DNA of 39,659 nucleotides from an uncultured Methanomassiliicoccales archaeon (GTDB taxonomy: Archaea > Thermoplasmatota > Thermoplasmata > Methanomassiliicoccales > Methanomethylophilaceae), in contig CAKQHC010000001.1 of assembly GCA_934234005.1 (NCBI GenBank), positions 1 through 39,659 of the forward strand, written 5' to 3'. The position numbers were made by a program, and so were the translations under genes. Position 1 is the first letter of the stretch; every line of letters starts with the position of its first letter. The notes under the pieces were generated by a model. The model was not told the DNA's origin, did no database searches, and saw only the letters and a list, made by a program, of their open reading frames with translations. Of this stretch, positions 16,144 to 25,058 are shown piece after piece.

Positions 16144-16476
16144 ATGGCAGCAAAAACAAGGAACATCGGAATCGACGTCGTCCCCCCTACACAGGAGTGC
16201 AATGACCCCAACTGCCCGTTCCACGGCAGTCTTTCGGTCAGGGGACAGACAATCGACGGAGTTGTCGCAACAGTCAAGATGAACAAGACCGTTGTCGTAG
16301 AACGCAGCTCCCTCAGGTATGTAAAGAAATACGAGAGATACGAGAAAACCACCAACAGGTACACCGTTCACGCATCTCCCTGTCTCGAACTCAAAGTCGG
16401 CGACAGGGTCAAGATTGCGGAGTGCCGCCCTCTGGCTAAGACCGTATCTTTCGTTGTAATCGAGAAAAAGGAGTGA
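16144..16476 (+). CDS. rps17: 30S ribosomal protein S17
   Basis: 110 aa. S17 binds 16S rRNA helices 7 and 11. The archaeal N-terminal extension with CNDPNCPFHG precedes the OB-fold core (GVVATVKMNKTVVVERSSLRYVKKY), and VGDRVKIAECRPLAKTVSF follows. The spacing to Rpp29 is 5 bp. Confidence 0.96.
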   Translation: MAAKTRNIGIDVVPPTQECNDPNCPFHGSLSVRGQTIDGVVATVKMNKTVVVERSSLRYVKKYERYEKTTNRYTVHASPCLELKVGDRVKIAECRPLAKTVSFVVIEKKE

Positions 16477-16481
16477 TTCAA

Positions 16482-16880
16482 ATGAAGGGAATTGCTGGAA
16501 ATCAGACAAGAGGACTTCAGAACGGATCCCGTCTCGATGTCATCGACAACACAGGCGCCAAGGTAATCGAGATCATTACCGTTCCCGGATACCACGGTGT
16601 CGCACGCAGGGTCCCCTCCGCAGGAGTCGGAGACCTTGTCATCGCATCCGTCAAAAAAGGAACTCCTCAGATGAGGAGACAGATCGTCTTTGCGGTTATT
16701 GTTCGTCAGAGGCGCCCCATGAGGAGGCCCGACGGAACCATCGTCTTCTTCGAAGACAATGCCGCGGTTATCACCACCGAGACCGGAGAGACAAAAGGAA
16801 CCGATATCAAAGGCCCCGTTGCCAGGGAAGCCGCCGAGAGGTGGCCCCGTGTGTCTGCAACCGCCAACATGATCGTTTGA
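16482..16880 (+). CDS. rpl14: 50S ribosomal protein L14
   Basis: 132 aa. L14 lies at the subunit interface and is a docking site for the initiation factor aIF6. DVIDNTGAKVIEII and VIVRQRRPMRRPDGTIVFFEDNAAVI are standard for the family. GGAGTGAT at 16470-16477 is the ribosome binding site for ATG 16482; the open frame from 16473 would start inside it. Confidence 0.96.
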   Translation: MKGIAGNQTRGLQNGSRLDVIDNTGAKVIEIITVPGYHGVARRVPSAGVGDLVIASVKKGTPQMRRQIVFAVIVRQRRPMRRPDGTIVFFEDNAAVITTETGETKGTDIKGPVAREAAERWPRVSATANMIV

Positions 16881-16890
16881 GGTGTAAGGT

Positions 16891-17265
16891 ATGGTAAGCA
16901 GCAAAGCAAGGGTCCAGAGAAAGAATCAGGCAAACGCACCTTCCCACGTCAAAGGAAAGATGATGTCCGCACATCTCAGCGACGAACTCCGCGAAAAATA
17001 CGGAGTACGCTCTGCCAGGGTTTGCAAGGGCGACACCGTCATCGTTGTACGTGGAAACAGCGACATCAAAAATGTCGAGGGCAAAGTTGTGGCAGTCTAC
17101 ACAAAGACCGGCCGTGTCGCCATTGAGGGTATTACTATCAACCAGGCAGACGGAACAGCAACCGAGCGCCCCATTCATGCATCCAATCTCGTGATTACCA
17201 AACTGAACACAGAGGATGCATGGAGAATGGATTCACTCTCCAAGAAAAAGGAGGCTAAAGAATGA
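16891..17265 (+). CDS. rpl24: 50S ribosomal protein L24
   Basis: 124 aa. An assembly-initiating protein of the large subunit near the tunnel exit. The KOW motif is visible in CKGDTVIVVRGNSDIKNVEGKV (about 47-68). The archaeal N-terminus (KARVQRKNQANAPSHVKGKM) is present. The stop overlaps the S4e start. Confidence 0.96.
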   Translation: MVSSKARVQRKNQANAPSHVKGKMMSAHLSDELREKYGVRSARVCKGDTVIVVRGNSDIKNVEGKVVAVYTKTGRVAIEGITINQADGTATERPIHASNLVITKLNTEDAWRMDSLSKKKEAKE

Positions 17266-17969
17266 GCGACCACATGAAGAGATTGGCAGCACCCAGGAAG
17301 TGGCCCATCCAGAGGAAAGTATCCGTCTGGATTACCAAGCAGTCCGCAGGTGCACACTCCGTCGAGGAGTCTATGTCCGCCGTCACCGTCCTCAGGGACC
17401 TTGTCGGTGCATGTGACACCGCCAGAGAGGCAAAGAAAATCATCGGAAACCGCGAGATGTTCGTAAACGGCAAAGCCGTCAAGAACCCCAAGGCTCCCGT
17501 AGGATTCATGGATATCATCACAGTGCCCAAGATGAACCTCGGGTACCGTATGCTCCTTACAGACAAAGGAAAGCTCACGCTTGTTCCCGTCGATGATTCC
17601 GAAGTATCTTTTGCCATCTGCAAGATCATGGACAAAACCATCGTCAAAGGTGGAAAGGTCCAGTTGAACCTCAGCGGCGGAAGGAACATTGTGTTGGACA
17701 AAAACGACTACAAGTGCGGCGATTCCGTCAAGATTGCCTTCGACGGACAGAAAATTGAGGCACACTACCCTATGGCAAGCGGTAACACCGTGCTCGTAAC
17801 AAGCGGATCCCACGCAGGAGCCGTTAAGACGATTAAAGAAGTCCAGATTATCAAAGGAACCGGAAAGAACGTTATTCTGTTCAACGACGGAACCGAGACT
17901 ATAACCGACAACTGTTTCGTCATCGGCGATGCAGCACCCGCAGTCAAACTCCCGGAGGCTTCCGAATGA
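17262..17969 (+). CDS. rps4e: 30S ribosomal protein S4e
   Basis: 235 aa. S4e is found only in archaea and eukaryotes. The start KRLAAPRKWPIQRK is diagnostic. The S4-like RNA-binding region follows near 40-100 (KKIIGNREMFVNGKAVKNPK), and a KOW-type stretch (GSHAGAVKTIKEVQI) lies near the C-terminus. The start overlaps L24 and the stop overlaps L5, both by ATGA. Confidence 0.97.
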   Translation: MSDHMKRLAAPRKWPIQRKVSVWITKQSAGAHSVEESMSAVTVLRDLVGACDTAREAKKIIGNREMFVNGKAVKNPKAPVGFMDIITVPKMNLGYRMLLTDKGKLTLVPVDDSEVSFAICKIMDKTIVKGGKVQLNLSGGRNIVLDKNDYKCGDSVKIAFDGQKIEAHYPMASGNTVLVTSGSHAGAVKTIKEVQIIKGTGKNVILFNDGTETITDNCFVIGDAAPAVKLPEASE

Positions 17970-18475
17970 GCAGCATGAGGGATCTCCACGTTGAGAAAGT
18001 CGTCGTAAACATCGGTGTCGGTGAAGCAGGCGAGAGGCTTGTCAAAGCAGAGAAAGTTCTCGAGATGGTCACCGGACAGAAACCTGTCGAGACAGTTTCC
18101 AAGACTGTCAACAGGGATCTCGGAATCCGTGTGGGTATGCCCCTCGGATGCAAGGTCACTCTCAGGGGAGAGGCAGCTGATGATTTCATCAGAAAAGCAC
18201 TCCCCATCAGAGAGATGCGCGTTCCCGAGTACTCCTTTGACAAAGAAGGAAACATGTCGTTTGGTATCTCTGATTACACCGATTTCGAAGGAATGAAATA
18301 CGACCCTGAAATCGGTATCTTCGGAATGGATATCAGCGTCGTCCTCAGGAGACCCGGAGACAGGGTTACCAAGAGAGCACTCCTCAGAAGGAGGGTTCCC
18401 AAGAGCCACCGTGTTACCCGTGAGGAAGCAATCGCATTCATGAAGGAGAAATACGAAGTCGAGGTGGTTATGTGA
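17966..18475 (+). CDS. rpl5: 50S ribosomal protein L5
   Basis: 169 aa, archaeal length. L5 binds 5S rRNA and contacts tRNA in the P site. [21 protein letters not shown] and [22 protein letters not shown] near the start are family signatures. Its ATG-TGA end overlaps the GTG start of S14. Confidence 0.97.
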   Translation: MSSMRDLHVEKVVVNIGVGEAGERLVKAEKVLEMVTGQKPVETVSKTVNRDLGIRVGMPLGCKVTLRGEAADDFIRKALPIREMRVPEYSFDKEGNMSFGISDYTDFEGMKYDPEIGIFGMDISVVLRRPGDRVTKRALLRRRVPKSHRVTREEAIAFMKEKYEVEVVM

Positions 18476-18618
18476 AGCCTAAGAAGCAGTACGGAAGGTC
18501 CGTCGGCTGCACCCGTTGCGGACGCAGGAGAGGAATTATAAGAAGGTACGGAATGCACCTGTGCCGTCAGTGCTTCAGGGACATGGCTCCCGAGCTCGGA
18601 TTCAAGAAATATTCGTGA
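18472..18618 (+). CDS. rps14: 30S ribosomal protein S14 (zinc form)
   Basis: 48 aa, easily missed because it is short and begins with GTG. That GTG lies in the last bases of the L5 gene (ATGTGA), so translation is coupled. Four cysteines, C13, C16, C31 and C34, form the zinc finger of the archaeal and eukaryotic type (S29e-like). The remainder is basic with a KKYS end. S14 sits in the small-subunit head near S3 and S10. Confidence 0.96.
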   Translation: MKPKKQYGRSVGCTRCGRRRGIIRRYGMHLCRQCFRDMAPELGFKKYS

Positions 18619-18628
18619 GGTGACATAA

Positions 18629-19018
18629 ATGCAGAGCGATCCACTCAACGACGCATTGTGCGTCATCAAAAATGCAGCCCTCAACGGAAAGTCTGAGTGT
18701 ATGATTCAGCCCTCCAGCAAACTTATCGGCCGTGTGCTGAAAGTTATGCAGGACAAGGGTTACATCGCCCAGTTCGAGTACGTCGAGGACGGAAAGGCCG
18801 GAAAGTTCCGTGTCATGCTCGACGGAGCCATCAACGACTGCGGAGTTATCAAACCCAGATACTCCGTTAAAGTGGTTGATGTCGAGAAGTACGAAGCGAG
18901 GTTCCTCCCCGCACAGGACTTCGGACTCCTGATACTGACAACAACCGCCGGAGTTATCACTCAGGACCGTGCTAAAGAGCTCGGTATCGGCGGAAAACTG
19001 CTGGCATACGTATTCTGA
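18629..19018 (+). CDS. rps8: 30S ribosomal protein S8
   Basis: 129 aa. S8 binds the central domain of 16S rRNA and organises platform assembly. DPLNDALCVIKNAALNGKSE at the start and the C-terminal LLILTTTAGVITQDRAKELG with GGKLLAYVF are typical. GAGGTGA lies about 6 nt before the ATG. Confidence 0.97.
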   Translation: MQSDPLNDALCVIKNAALNGKSECMIQPSSKLIGRVLKVMQDKGYIAQFEYVEDGKAGKFRVMLDGAINDCGVIKPRYSVKVVDVEKYEARFLPAQDFGLLILTTTAGVITQDRAKELGIGGKLLAYVF

Positions 19019-19031
19019 ATGAGGAATTAAA

Positions 19032-19583
19032 ATGACAATAGCTGGGAAAATCGAAAGCACCATCGCCATCCCCGATGGAGTATCCGTTGTCAAAAATGCG
19101 GATACTGTCGAGGTCTCCGGACCCAAGGGAAAATTGAGCAGAAACTTCGCCTCCCCAGGCATCGTTGTCGAGATAAAGGGTGACCACGTAAGCGTCAGCT
19201 GCGAGTACCCCAGAATCAAAGACAAGGCCATGGTCGGTACATTTGCCGCCCACGTGAGGAACATGATCCACGGTGTGACCGCCGGTTACACCTATCACCT
19301 GAAAATTGTCTTCAACCACTACCCTATGAAGGTAGCCGTTAAGGACAACAGGGTTGAGATCAACAACTACATGGGAGGTCACGCGACCCGCATCGCCAAC
19401 ATCATCGGCGGTTGCAAAGTGAAAGTATCCGGTAACGACGTTACCGTAGAAGGCATCGACGTCGAAGCATGCGGACAGACCGCAGCCAATATCGAGAGGG
19501 CAACCTCCAGGCTCGGATTCGACAAGAGAGTGTTCCAGGACGGAATTTACATCGTCCAGAAATCGCACAAGGTGAAAGAATGA
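19032..19583 (+). CDS. rpl6: 50S ribosomal protein L6
   Basis: 183 aa, two tandem L6 folds. L6 lies near the factor-binding site and the sarcin-ricin loop. VEVSGPKGKLSRNF (first fold) and VEGIDVEACGQTAANIERAT (second fold, including the RNA-binding GQ) are visible. The C-terminal DKRVFQDGIYIV is conserved. The stop overlaps the L32e start. Confidence 0.97.
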   Translation: MTIAGKIESTIAIPDGVSVVKNADTVEVSGPKGKLSRNFASPGIVVEIKGDHVSVSCEYPRIKDKAMVGTFAAHVRNMIHGVTAGYTYHLKIVFNHYPMKVAVKDNRVEINNYMGGHATRIANIIGGCKVKVSGNDVTVEGIDVEACGQTAANIERATSRLGFDKRVFQDGIYIVQKSHKVKE

Positions 19584-20236
19584 CAATCAAAGCACTGACA
19601 GACCTCCAGGGTCTGAAAGAGAACAATGTCGCAGAGCTCGAGTCTATCGGAATTACTTCCGTAGCTCAGCTTGCCGAGGCGGTTAAAGATGATGCAAAGA
19701 CCAAAGAAATCATCAAGACTCTTTCCGGAGTCGGACCCAAGACCGTCGCAGCATGGAAAGCTACCCTTGCAGAGGGCGCCGTCGAGGAAACCGCAAAGTC
19801 GGAAGTTGTCGAAGCAGGGGAGAAAGCCTACACAGTCAAGGCTAAACCCGAACTCGACGGAGAGACTGCCGATGCACTTGCCAAGAGAGCATTGATTTCC
19901 GGAAGGAGACCTGCTTTCAAGAGACAGGAATGGTTCAGATACGCCAAACTCGGCGAGAAGTGGAGAAAGCCGAAAGGAATCCACTCCAAAGCAAAGAGAT
20001 GCCTCAAGAGACGCACACCCAACGTGGACATCGGATTCCGCGGACCCGCATCCGTCAGGAACCTTCACCCCTCTGGATTCGAAGAGGTACTTGTCTACAA
20101 TGTCGACGGTCTCGAGGGAATCGATCCCAAGAAACAGGCTGTACGCATAGGCGGAACCGTCGGAACCAAGAAGAGAATGGCAATCGAGAACAGGGCCGAG
20201 GAACTCGGAATCCGTGTACTCAACAGGATGGTGTGA
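19580..20236 (+). CDS. rpl32e: 50S ribosomal protein L32e with N-terminal helix-hairpin-helix extension
   Basis: 218 aa. The L32e core begins near residue 104 (RALISGRRPAFKRQEWFRY) and runs to the end. Before it is a 60-residue alpha-helical domain with two helix-hairpin-helix-like units (LTDLQGLKENNVAELESIGI at 6-25; LSGVGPKTVAAWKATL at 48-63), then a flexible Ala/Glu-rich linker. Some euryarchaeal L32e proteins, including haloarchaeal ones, carry a comparable extension. ATG 19580 overlaps the L6 stop. A longer frame from 19469 runs inside L6 and is not used. Confidence 0.95.
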   Translation: MTIKALTDLQGLKENNVAELESIGITSVAQLAEAVKDDAKTKEIIKTLSGVGPKTVAAWKATLAEGAVEETAKSEVVEAGEKAYTVKAKPELDGETADALAKRALISGRRPAFKRQEWFRYAKLGEKWRKPKGIHSKAKRCLKRRTPNVDIGFRGPASVRNLHPSGFEEVLVYNVDGLEGIDPKKQAVRIGGTVGTKKRMAIENRAEELGIRVLNRMV

Positions 20237-20238
20237 AT

Positions 20239-20697
20239 ATGTCCGATCTGAAGAACCAGAGAAGGATGGCAGCGGAAGTCCTCAAATGCGGAGAGAACAG
20301 GGTTTGGATGAATCCTGACAAACTCGACGAGGTTGCAGAATGCATCACCCGTGCCGACATCCGTACCGCAGTCGCTTCCGGACTTATTAAGGCAAAAGCC
20401 AAGAACGGAACGTCCAAAGGAAGGATAAGATATGCCGCAGGCCAGAAAGCCAGCGGAAAGAGGAAGGGACCCGGATCCAGGAAGGGAACCGCCAACGCAC
20501 GCGTCAGAGACAAAGAGCGCTGGATGGGAACCATCAGGCCTATCCGTGACGAGCTGAAAACCCTTAGGGCAGACGGCAAGATCACACCTTCCGTATACAG
20601 ACTGTACTACAGGAAGGCCAAGGGAGGACTGTTTAAGTCCCGCAGGCACCTTAGGCAGCATATGATTGCTGCAGGACACCTCAAGGAGGAGATCTGA
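20239..20697 (+). CDS. rpl19e: 50S ribosomal protein L19e
   Basis: 152 aa, archaeal length. L19e is a long helical protein that bridges to the small subunit. LKNQRRMAAEVLKCGENRVW at the start and the basic stretch GRIRYAAGQKASGKRKGPGS are diagnostic, as is YRLYYRKAKGGLFKSRRHL near the end. The stop overlaps the L18 start. Confidence 0.97.
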   Translation: MSDLKNQRRMAAEVLKCGENRVWMNPDKLDEVAECITRADIRTAVASGLIKAKAKNGTSKGRIRYAAGQKASGKRKGPGSRKGTANARVRDKERWMGTIRPIRDELKTLRADGKITPSVYRLYYRKAKGGLFKSRRHLRQHMIAAGHLKEEI

Positions 20698-21197
20698 TGG
20701 CAACAGGACCTAGATACAAAGTCGCGTTCCGCAGAAGAAGAGAGAACCGTACGGACTACTACGCTCGCCGCAGACTCCTTTCAGGACAGGAGCCCAGGGC
20801 CATCGTAAGGAGGTCCAATAAGAACATCACCATCCAGTTCGCCGAATTCGGTATGGACGGAGATGCAATCCTTGCAACCGCATCCACGAAAGAGCTCAAA
20901 GGAATGGGCTGGAACTACTCCTGTTCTTCCATCCCCGCAGCGTACCTCGTAGGATACCTCGCAGGAAAGAAAGCAATGAAAGCAGGCATCGAGTACGCTG
21001 TTCTCGATATCGGTATGCAGACAGTTCAGCACGGCGGAGTGCTTTTCGCAACCGTCTCTGGAATGATTGATGCCGGTCTCGAAGTTCCTTGCGACGAAGA
21101 GGTCCTCCCCGATGAGGACAGGCTCAACGGAAAACACATCGATGACGCAATCGAGGCTGCTGTCGCAGACCTCAAACAGAAGATGGAGGCTGAGTAA
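20697..21197 (+). CDS. rpl18: 50S ribosomal protein L18
   Basis: 166 aa. L18 binds 5S rRNA together with L5. The basic N-terminus (YKVAFRRRRENRTDYYARRRLL) and AYLVGYLAGKKAMKAGIEYAVL identify it as the archaeal form. It ends with TAA, the only gene of the ribosomal series not ending in TGA. Confidence 0.97.
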   Translation: MATGPRYKVAFRRRRENRTDYYARRRLLSGQEPRAIVRRSNKNITIQFAEFGMDGDAILATASTKELKGMGWNYSCSSIPAAYLVGYLAGKKAMKAGIEYAVLDIGMQTVQHGGVLFATVSGMIDAGLEVPCDEEVLPDEDRLNGKHIDDAIEAAVADLKQKMEAE

Positions 21198-21199
21198 AT

Positions 21200-21880
21200 A
21201 TGGCAGACTGGATTCCTAAAACCAGGCTCGGACAGATGGTCCTCAACGGTGAAATCACCACAATGAGCGACGCTCTGGCCACAAAACTGCCCCTCCGTGA
21301 GCCCCAGATTGTGGACATTCTCCTCCCCGACCTTAAGGACGAGGTTATCGACCTCAACATGGTCCAGAGGATGACCGACTCCGGAAGGAGGGTCAGGTTC
21401 GCAGTCACTTGTATCGTCGGAAACGGCGACGGATTCATCGGAATCGGCAGAGCTAAAGGAAAAGAAGTCGGACCTTCTATCAAGAAGGCAATCGACAATG
21501 CGAAACTCAACATGATCGAAATCAAGAGAGGATGCGGATCCTGGCAGTGCGGTTGCGGACAGCCCCACTCTCTGCCTTTCGAGGTTACCGGATCTACCGG
21601 ATCCGTTACTGTCAGTCTCAAACCCGCACCCCGCGGTGTTTCTCTGGCAGTCGGAGATGTTGCAAAGAGCCTTCTGACTCTTGCCGGCGTCCGTGATGCA
21701 TGGGGATTCGCCCGTGGAAACACGAAGACAAAGGTCAACTACGCAATGGCGACATTCGAGGCACTCAAGATGACCTCCCGTATGAGAGTTACCGATGCAC
21801 AGGCCGAGAGTCTGAACATCGTATCCGGACCTACGGGAATCGTATATGCCGAGAACGATGCTGAGGAAAGGGAGGAATGA
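21200..21880 (+). CDS. rps5: 30S ribosomal protein S5
   Basis: 226 aa, archaeal length. S5 is near the mRNA entry site and affects decoding accuracy. The double-stranded-RNA-binding-like segment is VGNGDGFIGIGRAKGKEVG, followed by the archaeal insertion with cysteines (CGSWQCGCGQPHSLPFEV). The C-terminal fold contains GVRDAWGFARGNTKTK. The start is 3 bp after the L18 stop. Confidence 0.97.
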   Translation: MADWIPKTRLGQMVLNGEITTMSDALATKLPLREPQIVDILLPDLKDEVIDLNMVQRMTDSGRRVRFAVTCIVGNGDGFIGIGRAKGKEVGPSIKKAIDNAKLNMIEIKRGCGSWQCGCGQPHSLPFEVTGSTGSVTVSLKPAPRGVSLAVGDVAKSLLTLAGVRDAWGFARGNTKTKVNYAMATFEALKMTSRMRVTDAQAESLNIVSGPTGIVYAENDAEEREE

Positions 21881-21882
21881 AA

Positions 21883-22347
21883 ATGGCATACGCAGTAATT
21901 CGTGTACGCGGACAGCCCGATGTCAATTATAACATCGAGCACACCATGGGACTCCTCGGAATCAACAGAGTCAACCACTGTGTAATCGTTCCCGAGAATG
22001 ATTCCGTAAAAGGAATGCTCCAGGTAGTCAAAGACTACTGCACCTGGGGAGAAATCGACGAGGCAACCCTCGCCGCTATGCTCCGCGCACGTGCAAAGGT
22101 TACCGGTGACAAAGATCTCACCGACGATTACCTCAAAGAGAACTCGGAGTTCGAGACCATCGATGCTCTGGCAAAAGCCGTCATCGAGAACAACTGCAAG
22201 CTGAAAGACGTTGAGGGAGTTAAACCCGTCATCCGTCTCCACCCTCCGGTAAAAGGATACGAGGGCAACAAGCGTTCTTACCAGAACGGCGGTGCACTCG
22301 GATACAGGGGAGCAGATGTGAACAAACTCATCAACAGGATGCTCTGA
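21883..22347 (+). CDS. rpl30: 50S ribosomal protein L30
   Basis: 154 aa, the long archaeal form (L7e-like). YAVIRVRGQPDVNYNIEHTM and LLGINRVNHCVIVP are standard. ATG 21883 is preferred to 21877 because GGAGG at 21871-21875 is 7 nt before it but only 1 nt before the earlier ATG. Confidence 0.96.
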   Translation: MAYAVIRVRGQPDVNYNIEHTMGLLGINRVNHCVIVPENDSVKGMLQVVKDYCTWGEIDEATLAAMLRARAKVTGDKDLTDDYLKENSEFETIDALAKAVIENNCKLKDVEGVKPVIRLHPPVKGYEGNKRSYQNGGALGYRGADVNKLINRML

Positions 22348-22357
22348 GGTGCTATAA

Positions 22358-22780
22358 ATGCCTAGCAGAACAAAGAAATTCAGAGGATACAGGACTCACG
22401 GACGTGGAAAGAAATCCGGACGTGGAGCAGGTATCATCGGAGGACACGGACAGGCAGGATTGGGTAAGACCGGCAAGATCGGTATGCTCAAATTTGACAG
22501 GGATCACTACGGCCGTCACGGCTTCAAGAGACCCCAGTGTATGGTCGAGGCAAACAGAACCATTAACGTCGCCGAGCTTGCCGAGCAGGTCGACAGATTC
22601 GTTGCCATGAAATTCGCCACCAAAGACGGTGAAGTATACACGGTCAACCTTACTGAAGCCGGCATCGATAAACTTCTTGGAAATGGAAACATCGATTTCG
22701 CAGTCAATGTGATTGTTTCGGATGTTTCCGAAAAAGCCCGCGCAAAGATTGAAGCAGCGGGCGGATCCATCGTAGAGTGA
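22358..22780 (+). CDS. rpl15: 50S ribosomal protein L15
   Basis: 140 aa. L15 is a late assembly protein with an extended glycine/arginine/histidine-rich N-terminus (TKKFRGYRTHGRGKKSGRG, then GGHGQAGLGKTGK). It is the last ribosomal protein gene; secY follows after 22 bp. Confidence 0.96.
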   Translation: MPSRTKKFRGYRTHGRGKKSGRGAGIIGGHGQAGLGKTGKIGMLKFDRDHYGRHGFKRPQCMVEANRTINVAELAEQVDRFVAMKFATKDGEVYTVNLTEAGIDKLLGNGNIDFAVNVIVSDVSEKARAKIEAAGGSIVE

Positions 22781-22802
22781 TAGAAGTCGAGAGGTAGATG
22801 TA

Positions 22803-24338
22803 ATGGAAGAAACACAGAGCCTGTTGTATAAGATTAAGCCCTTATCCGACAGGCTGCCCTCCGTCAAGAGGCCCGAAGGACATGTTCACTTCAGGACCAA
22901 GATGATGTGGGTCATAGGAATATTGGTTGTCTATTTCGTGATGACCAATGTCTATCTGTATGGACTCGATCAGGGCGATTCGCTCGATCTGTTCGCACAG
23001 TACAGGACGATAATGGCAGGAGCTTCCGGATCGCTACTGCAACTCGGTATCGGACCGATAGTTACTGCATCCATCATCATGCAGTTGTTTGTCGGTGCCA
23101 AAATAATAAAGTTGGATCTTTCGAAGAAAGAAGATAAGGCATGTTACCAATCTGTGTTAAAGCTGTTGGTAATATTCATGATTGTCTTCGAGTCCGTTCC
23201 CCAGGTATTCGGTTACCTGGTGCCTTCCGACGGCGCTGTAGACGCCCTCGGAAGTGCAGGGGCGAAGATACTCTTGATTGCCCAGCTCTTCGCAGGATCC
23301 TATATCATCTTCATGATGGATGAAGTGGTGTCCAAGTGGGGTATCGGCAGCGGTATCTCACTGTTCATCGCTGCAGGAGTGGCTCAGGCATTGTTCACTG
23401 GAGCTCTAAACTGGAACCCGGTGGACATGTCTGCTGCCATGAGCATATCGAATCCGCCGGCCGGTACAATTCCCAGGGCTCTGTACTATGTGTTCACGAT
23501 GTCCCCTCAGGAAATGGCTCAGGGCGGATATGAATCAATATTCCTTGGACAGCCCAACCCGATGATTGCCTTGGTGGGAACACTGGTAATCTTCTGTGTT
23601 GTCGCGTACTTGGAATCAACGCGTATCGAATTACCGCTGGCACATGGAAATGCCAGGGGTGCCAGGGGACGTTACCCCATTAAACTGATGTACGCAAGCA
23701 ACATTCCGGTCATCCTGATGTCCTCGTTGCTGGCTATTGTCAGTATGGTGGCATTGTTGCTTTACAGCAACGACTTCCTCAGCAGCATTCCGTTCATTGG
23801 ACACAACTCCTCGATCGGGTATTTCGAGAGCAACTCAACATACGCAGCAGGCGGATTGGCTTGGTATGTTTCAGCCCCTCAGGGACTGACAGCATGGCTG
23901 ATGCCGATTCTCGACCCTGCGACATATGGAAACGATCACACCGCGATACAGAATCTCGCACATGTCGCAATCTACTTCACCATCATGGTGATGGGATCGA
24001 TAATGTTTGCAAAGTTCTGGGTCGAGACAACGAACCTCGGTCCTGAGTCTGTTGCAAACCAGATCCAGAGAAGCGGTATGCAGATCCCCGGATTCCGTCG
24101 TGACCCCCGTGTCCTGAAACGTGTGCTCGAAAGGTACATCCCGACGATTACCGTAATGTCAGGAGCTATGGTGGGTGCTTTGGCTGCATTCGCAGATATG
24201 ATCGGTACCACAGGAAACGCAAGCGGTACGGGAGTGCTGCTGTGTGTAGGTATCATCATCCACCTGTACGAAGCCATCGGTCGCGAACAGATGATGGAGA
24301 TGAATCCAATGATGAGAGGATTCTTCGGTGGAGAGTGA
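22803..24338 (+). CDS. secY: Preprotein translocase subunit SecY (Sec61 alpha)
   Basis: 511 aa, a little longer than the average archaeal SecY, with ten predicted membrane helices. It forms the protein-conducting channel. The segment LSKKEDKACYQSVLKLL is the cytosolic loop after helix 2. Loop ESTRIELPLAHGNARGARGRYPIKL contains the ribosome-binding arginines; VNQIQ-type and MMEMNPMMRGF C-terminal parts are as expected. The extra length lies in an extracytoplasmic loop near residues 335-385, containing repeated Asn/Ser/Gly. No adk gene follows, unlike in many euryarchaea. Confidence 0.97.
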   Translation: MEETQSLLYKIKPLSDRLPSVKRPEGHVHFRTKMMWVIGILVVYFVMTNVYLYGLDQGDSLDLFAQYRTIMAGASGSLLQLGIGPIVTASIIMQLFVGAKIIKLDLSKKEDKACYQSVLKLLVIFMIVFESVPQVFGYLVPSDGAVDALGSAGAKILLIAQLFAGSYIIFMMDEVVSKWGIGSGISLFIAAGVAQALFTGALNWNPVDMSAAMSISNPPAGTIPRALYYVFTMSPQEMAQGGYESIFLGQPNPMIALVGTLVIFCVVAYLESTRIELPLAHGNARGARGRYPIKLMYASNIPVILMSSLLAIVSMVALLLYSNDFLSSIPFIGHNSSIGYFESNSTYAAGGLAWYVSAPQGLTAWLMPILDPATYGNDHTAIQNLAHVAIYFTIMVMGSIMFAKFWVETTNLGPESVANQIQRSGMQIPGFRRDPRVLKRVLERYIPTITVMSGAMVGALAAFADMIGTTGNASGTGVLLCVGIIIHLYEAIGREQMMEMNPMMRGFFGGE

Positions 24339-24344
24339 AGTTAA

Positions 24345-25058
24345 ATGGCAAACCCGGGAAGTCCACAGGCTATGAGGGCGCAGCAGGCTGCTGCGCCCGC
24401 AGCCCCAATGTCTAATAAGACGATGATCGGGATGCTCTTTACACTCATGATAATGATGGTTGTCATGGGTTTCAGAGACGCAATCGGTGGCGCTTTGGAT
24501 GTTGTGTTTAAATACATTGCATTTGACGGAAAATATCCTGTTGCTACCCTGATCATTGCCGGAATAATCATGATTACGTTGAGTACCGTCATCAGGACCG
24601 TTCTTACAGATCCTGTTGCAATGGCAAAGAATCAACACATATCATCAGAATTCAACAAGGAGTTTCGTCAGGCTAGAATCGAGAACAATCTGTTCAAGAT
24701 GAAGAAACTTCAGGAGCAGCAACCTCAGATTATGGCTTTGACCATGGAAGCAAGCACACAGCAGATGAAGGTTATGCCGATTACCATGCTTTTCATCATT
24801 CCTGTGTATGCTTGGGTTTATTACTTCCTCATTCCCGGAGGTTCGTATTTCCCTGCCGATGTTGTAGCAAACATGCCTTGGGGATTGCTCAATCTGAATG
24901 ATGCTCTGATGGGCTTCTTCCCTGCATGGATTGTCGTATATACGATGGTCAGCCTTCCGATAGGACAGATCGAGAACAAACTCATGCGTTTTGTTATGTT
25001 AAGAAAACGTCTGGCAAAACTCGATGCTGTCGCAAATTCCGCAGAGGTTGAGGAATGA
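24345..25058 (+). CDS. EMC3/TMCO1-type membrane insertase (DUF106, archaeal YidC-like)
   Basis: 237 aa. It has membrane helices near 27-46, 60-82, 140-160 and 185-210. Between helices two and three is a charged cytosolic coiled coil (NKEFRQARIENNLFKMKKLQE), the layout of the Oxa1 superfamily members Ylp1, EMC3 and TMCO1. These insert membrane proteins together with the ribosome and SecYEG. An Ala/Gln/Pro-rich N-terminal stretch (about 1-24) precedes the first helix. It is located 6 bp after secY, as in many euryarchaea, and overlaps cmk by ATGA. Confidence 0.9.
   Translation: MANPGSPQAMRAQQAAAPAAPMSNKTMIGMLFTLMIMMVVMGFRDAIGGALDVVFKYIAFDGKYPVATLIIAGIIMITLSTVIRTVLTDPVAMAKNQHISSEFNKEFRQARIENNLFKMKKLQEQQPQIMALTMEASTQQMKVMPITMLFIIPVYAWVYYFLIPGGSYFPADVVANMPWGLLNLNDALMGFFPAWIVVYTMVSLPIGQIENKLMRFVMLRKRLAKLDAVANSAEVEE

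Noticed and set aside
15880..22242. Further long minus-strand open frames opposite S17, S4e, L5, S8, L6, L32e, L18, S5 and L30
   Set aside because: Same reason: shadows caused by codon bias; every one lies over a recognisable ribosomal protein gene.
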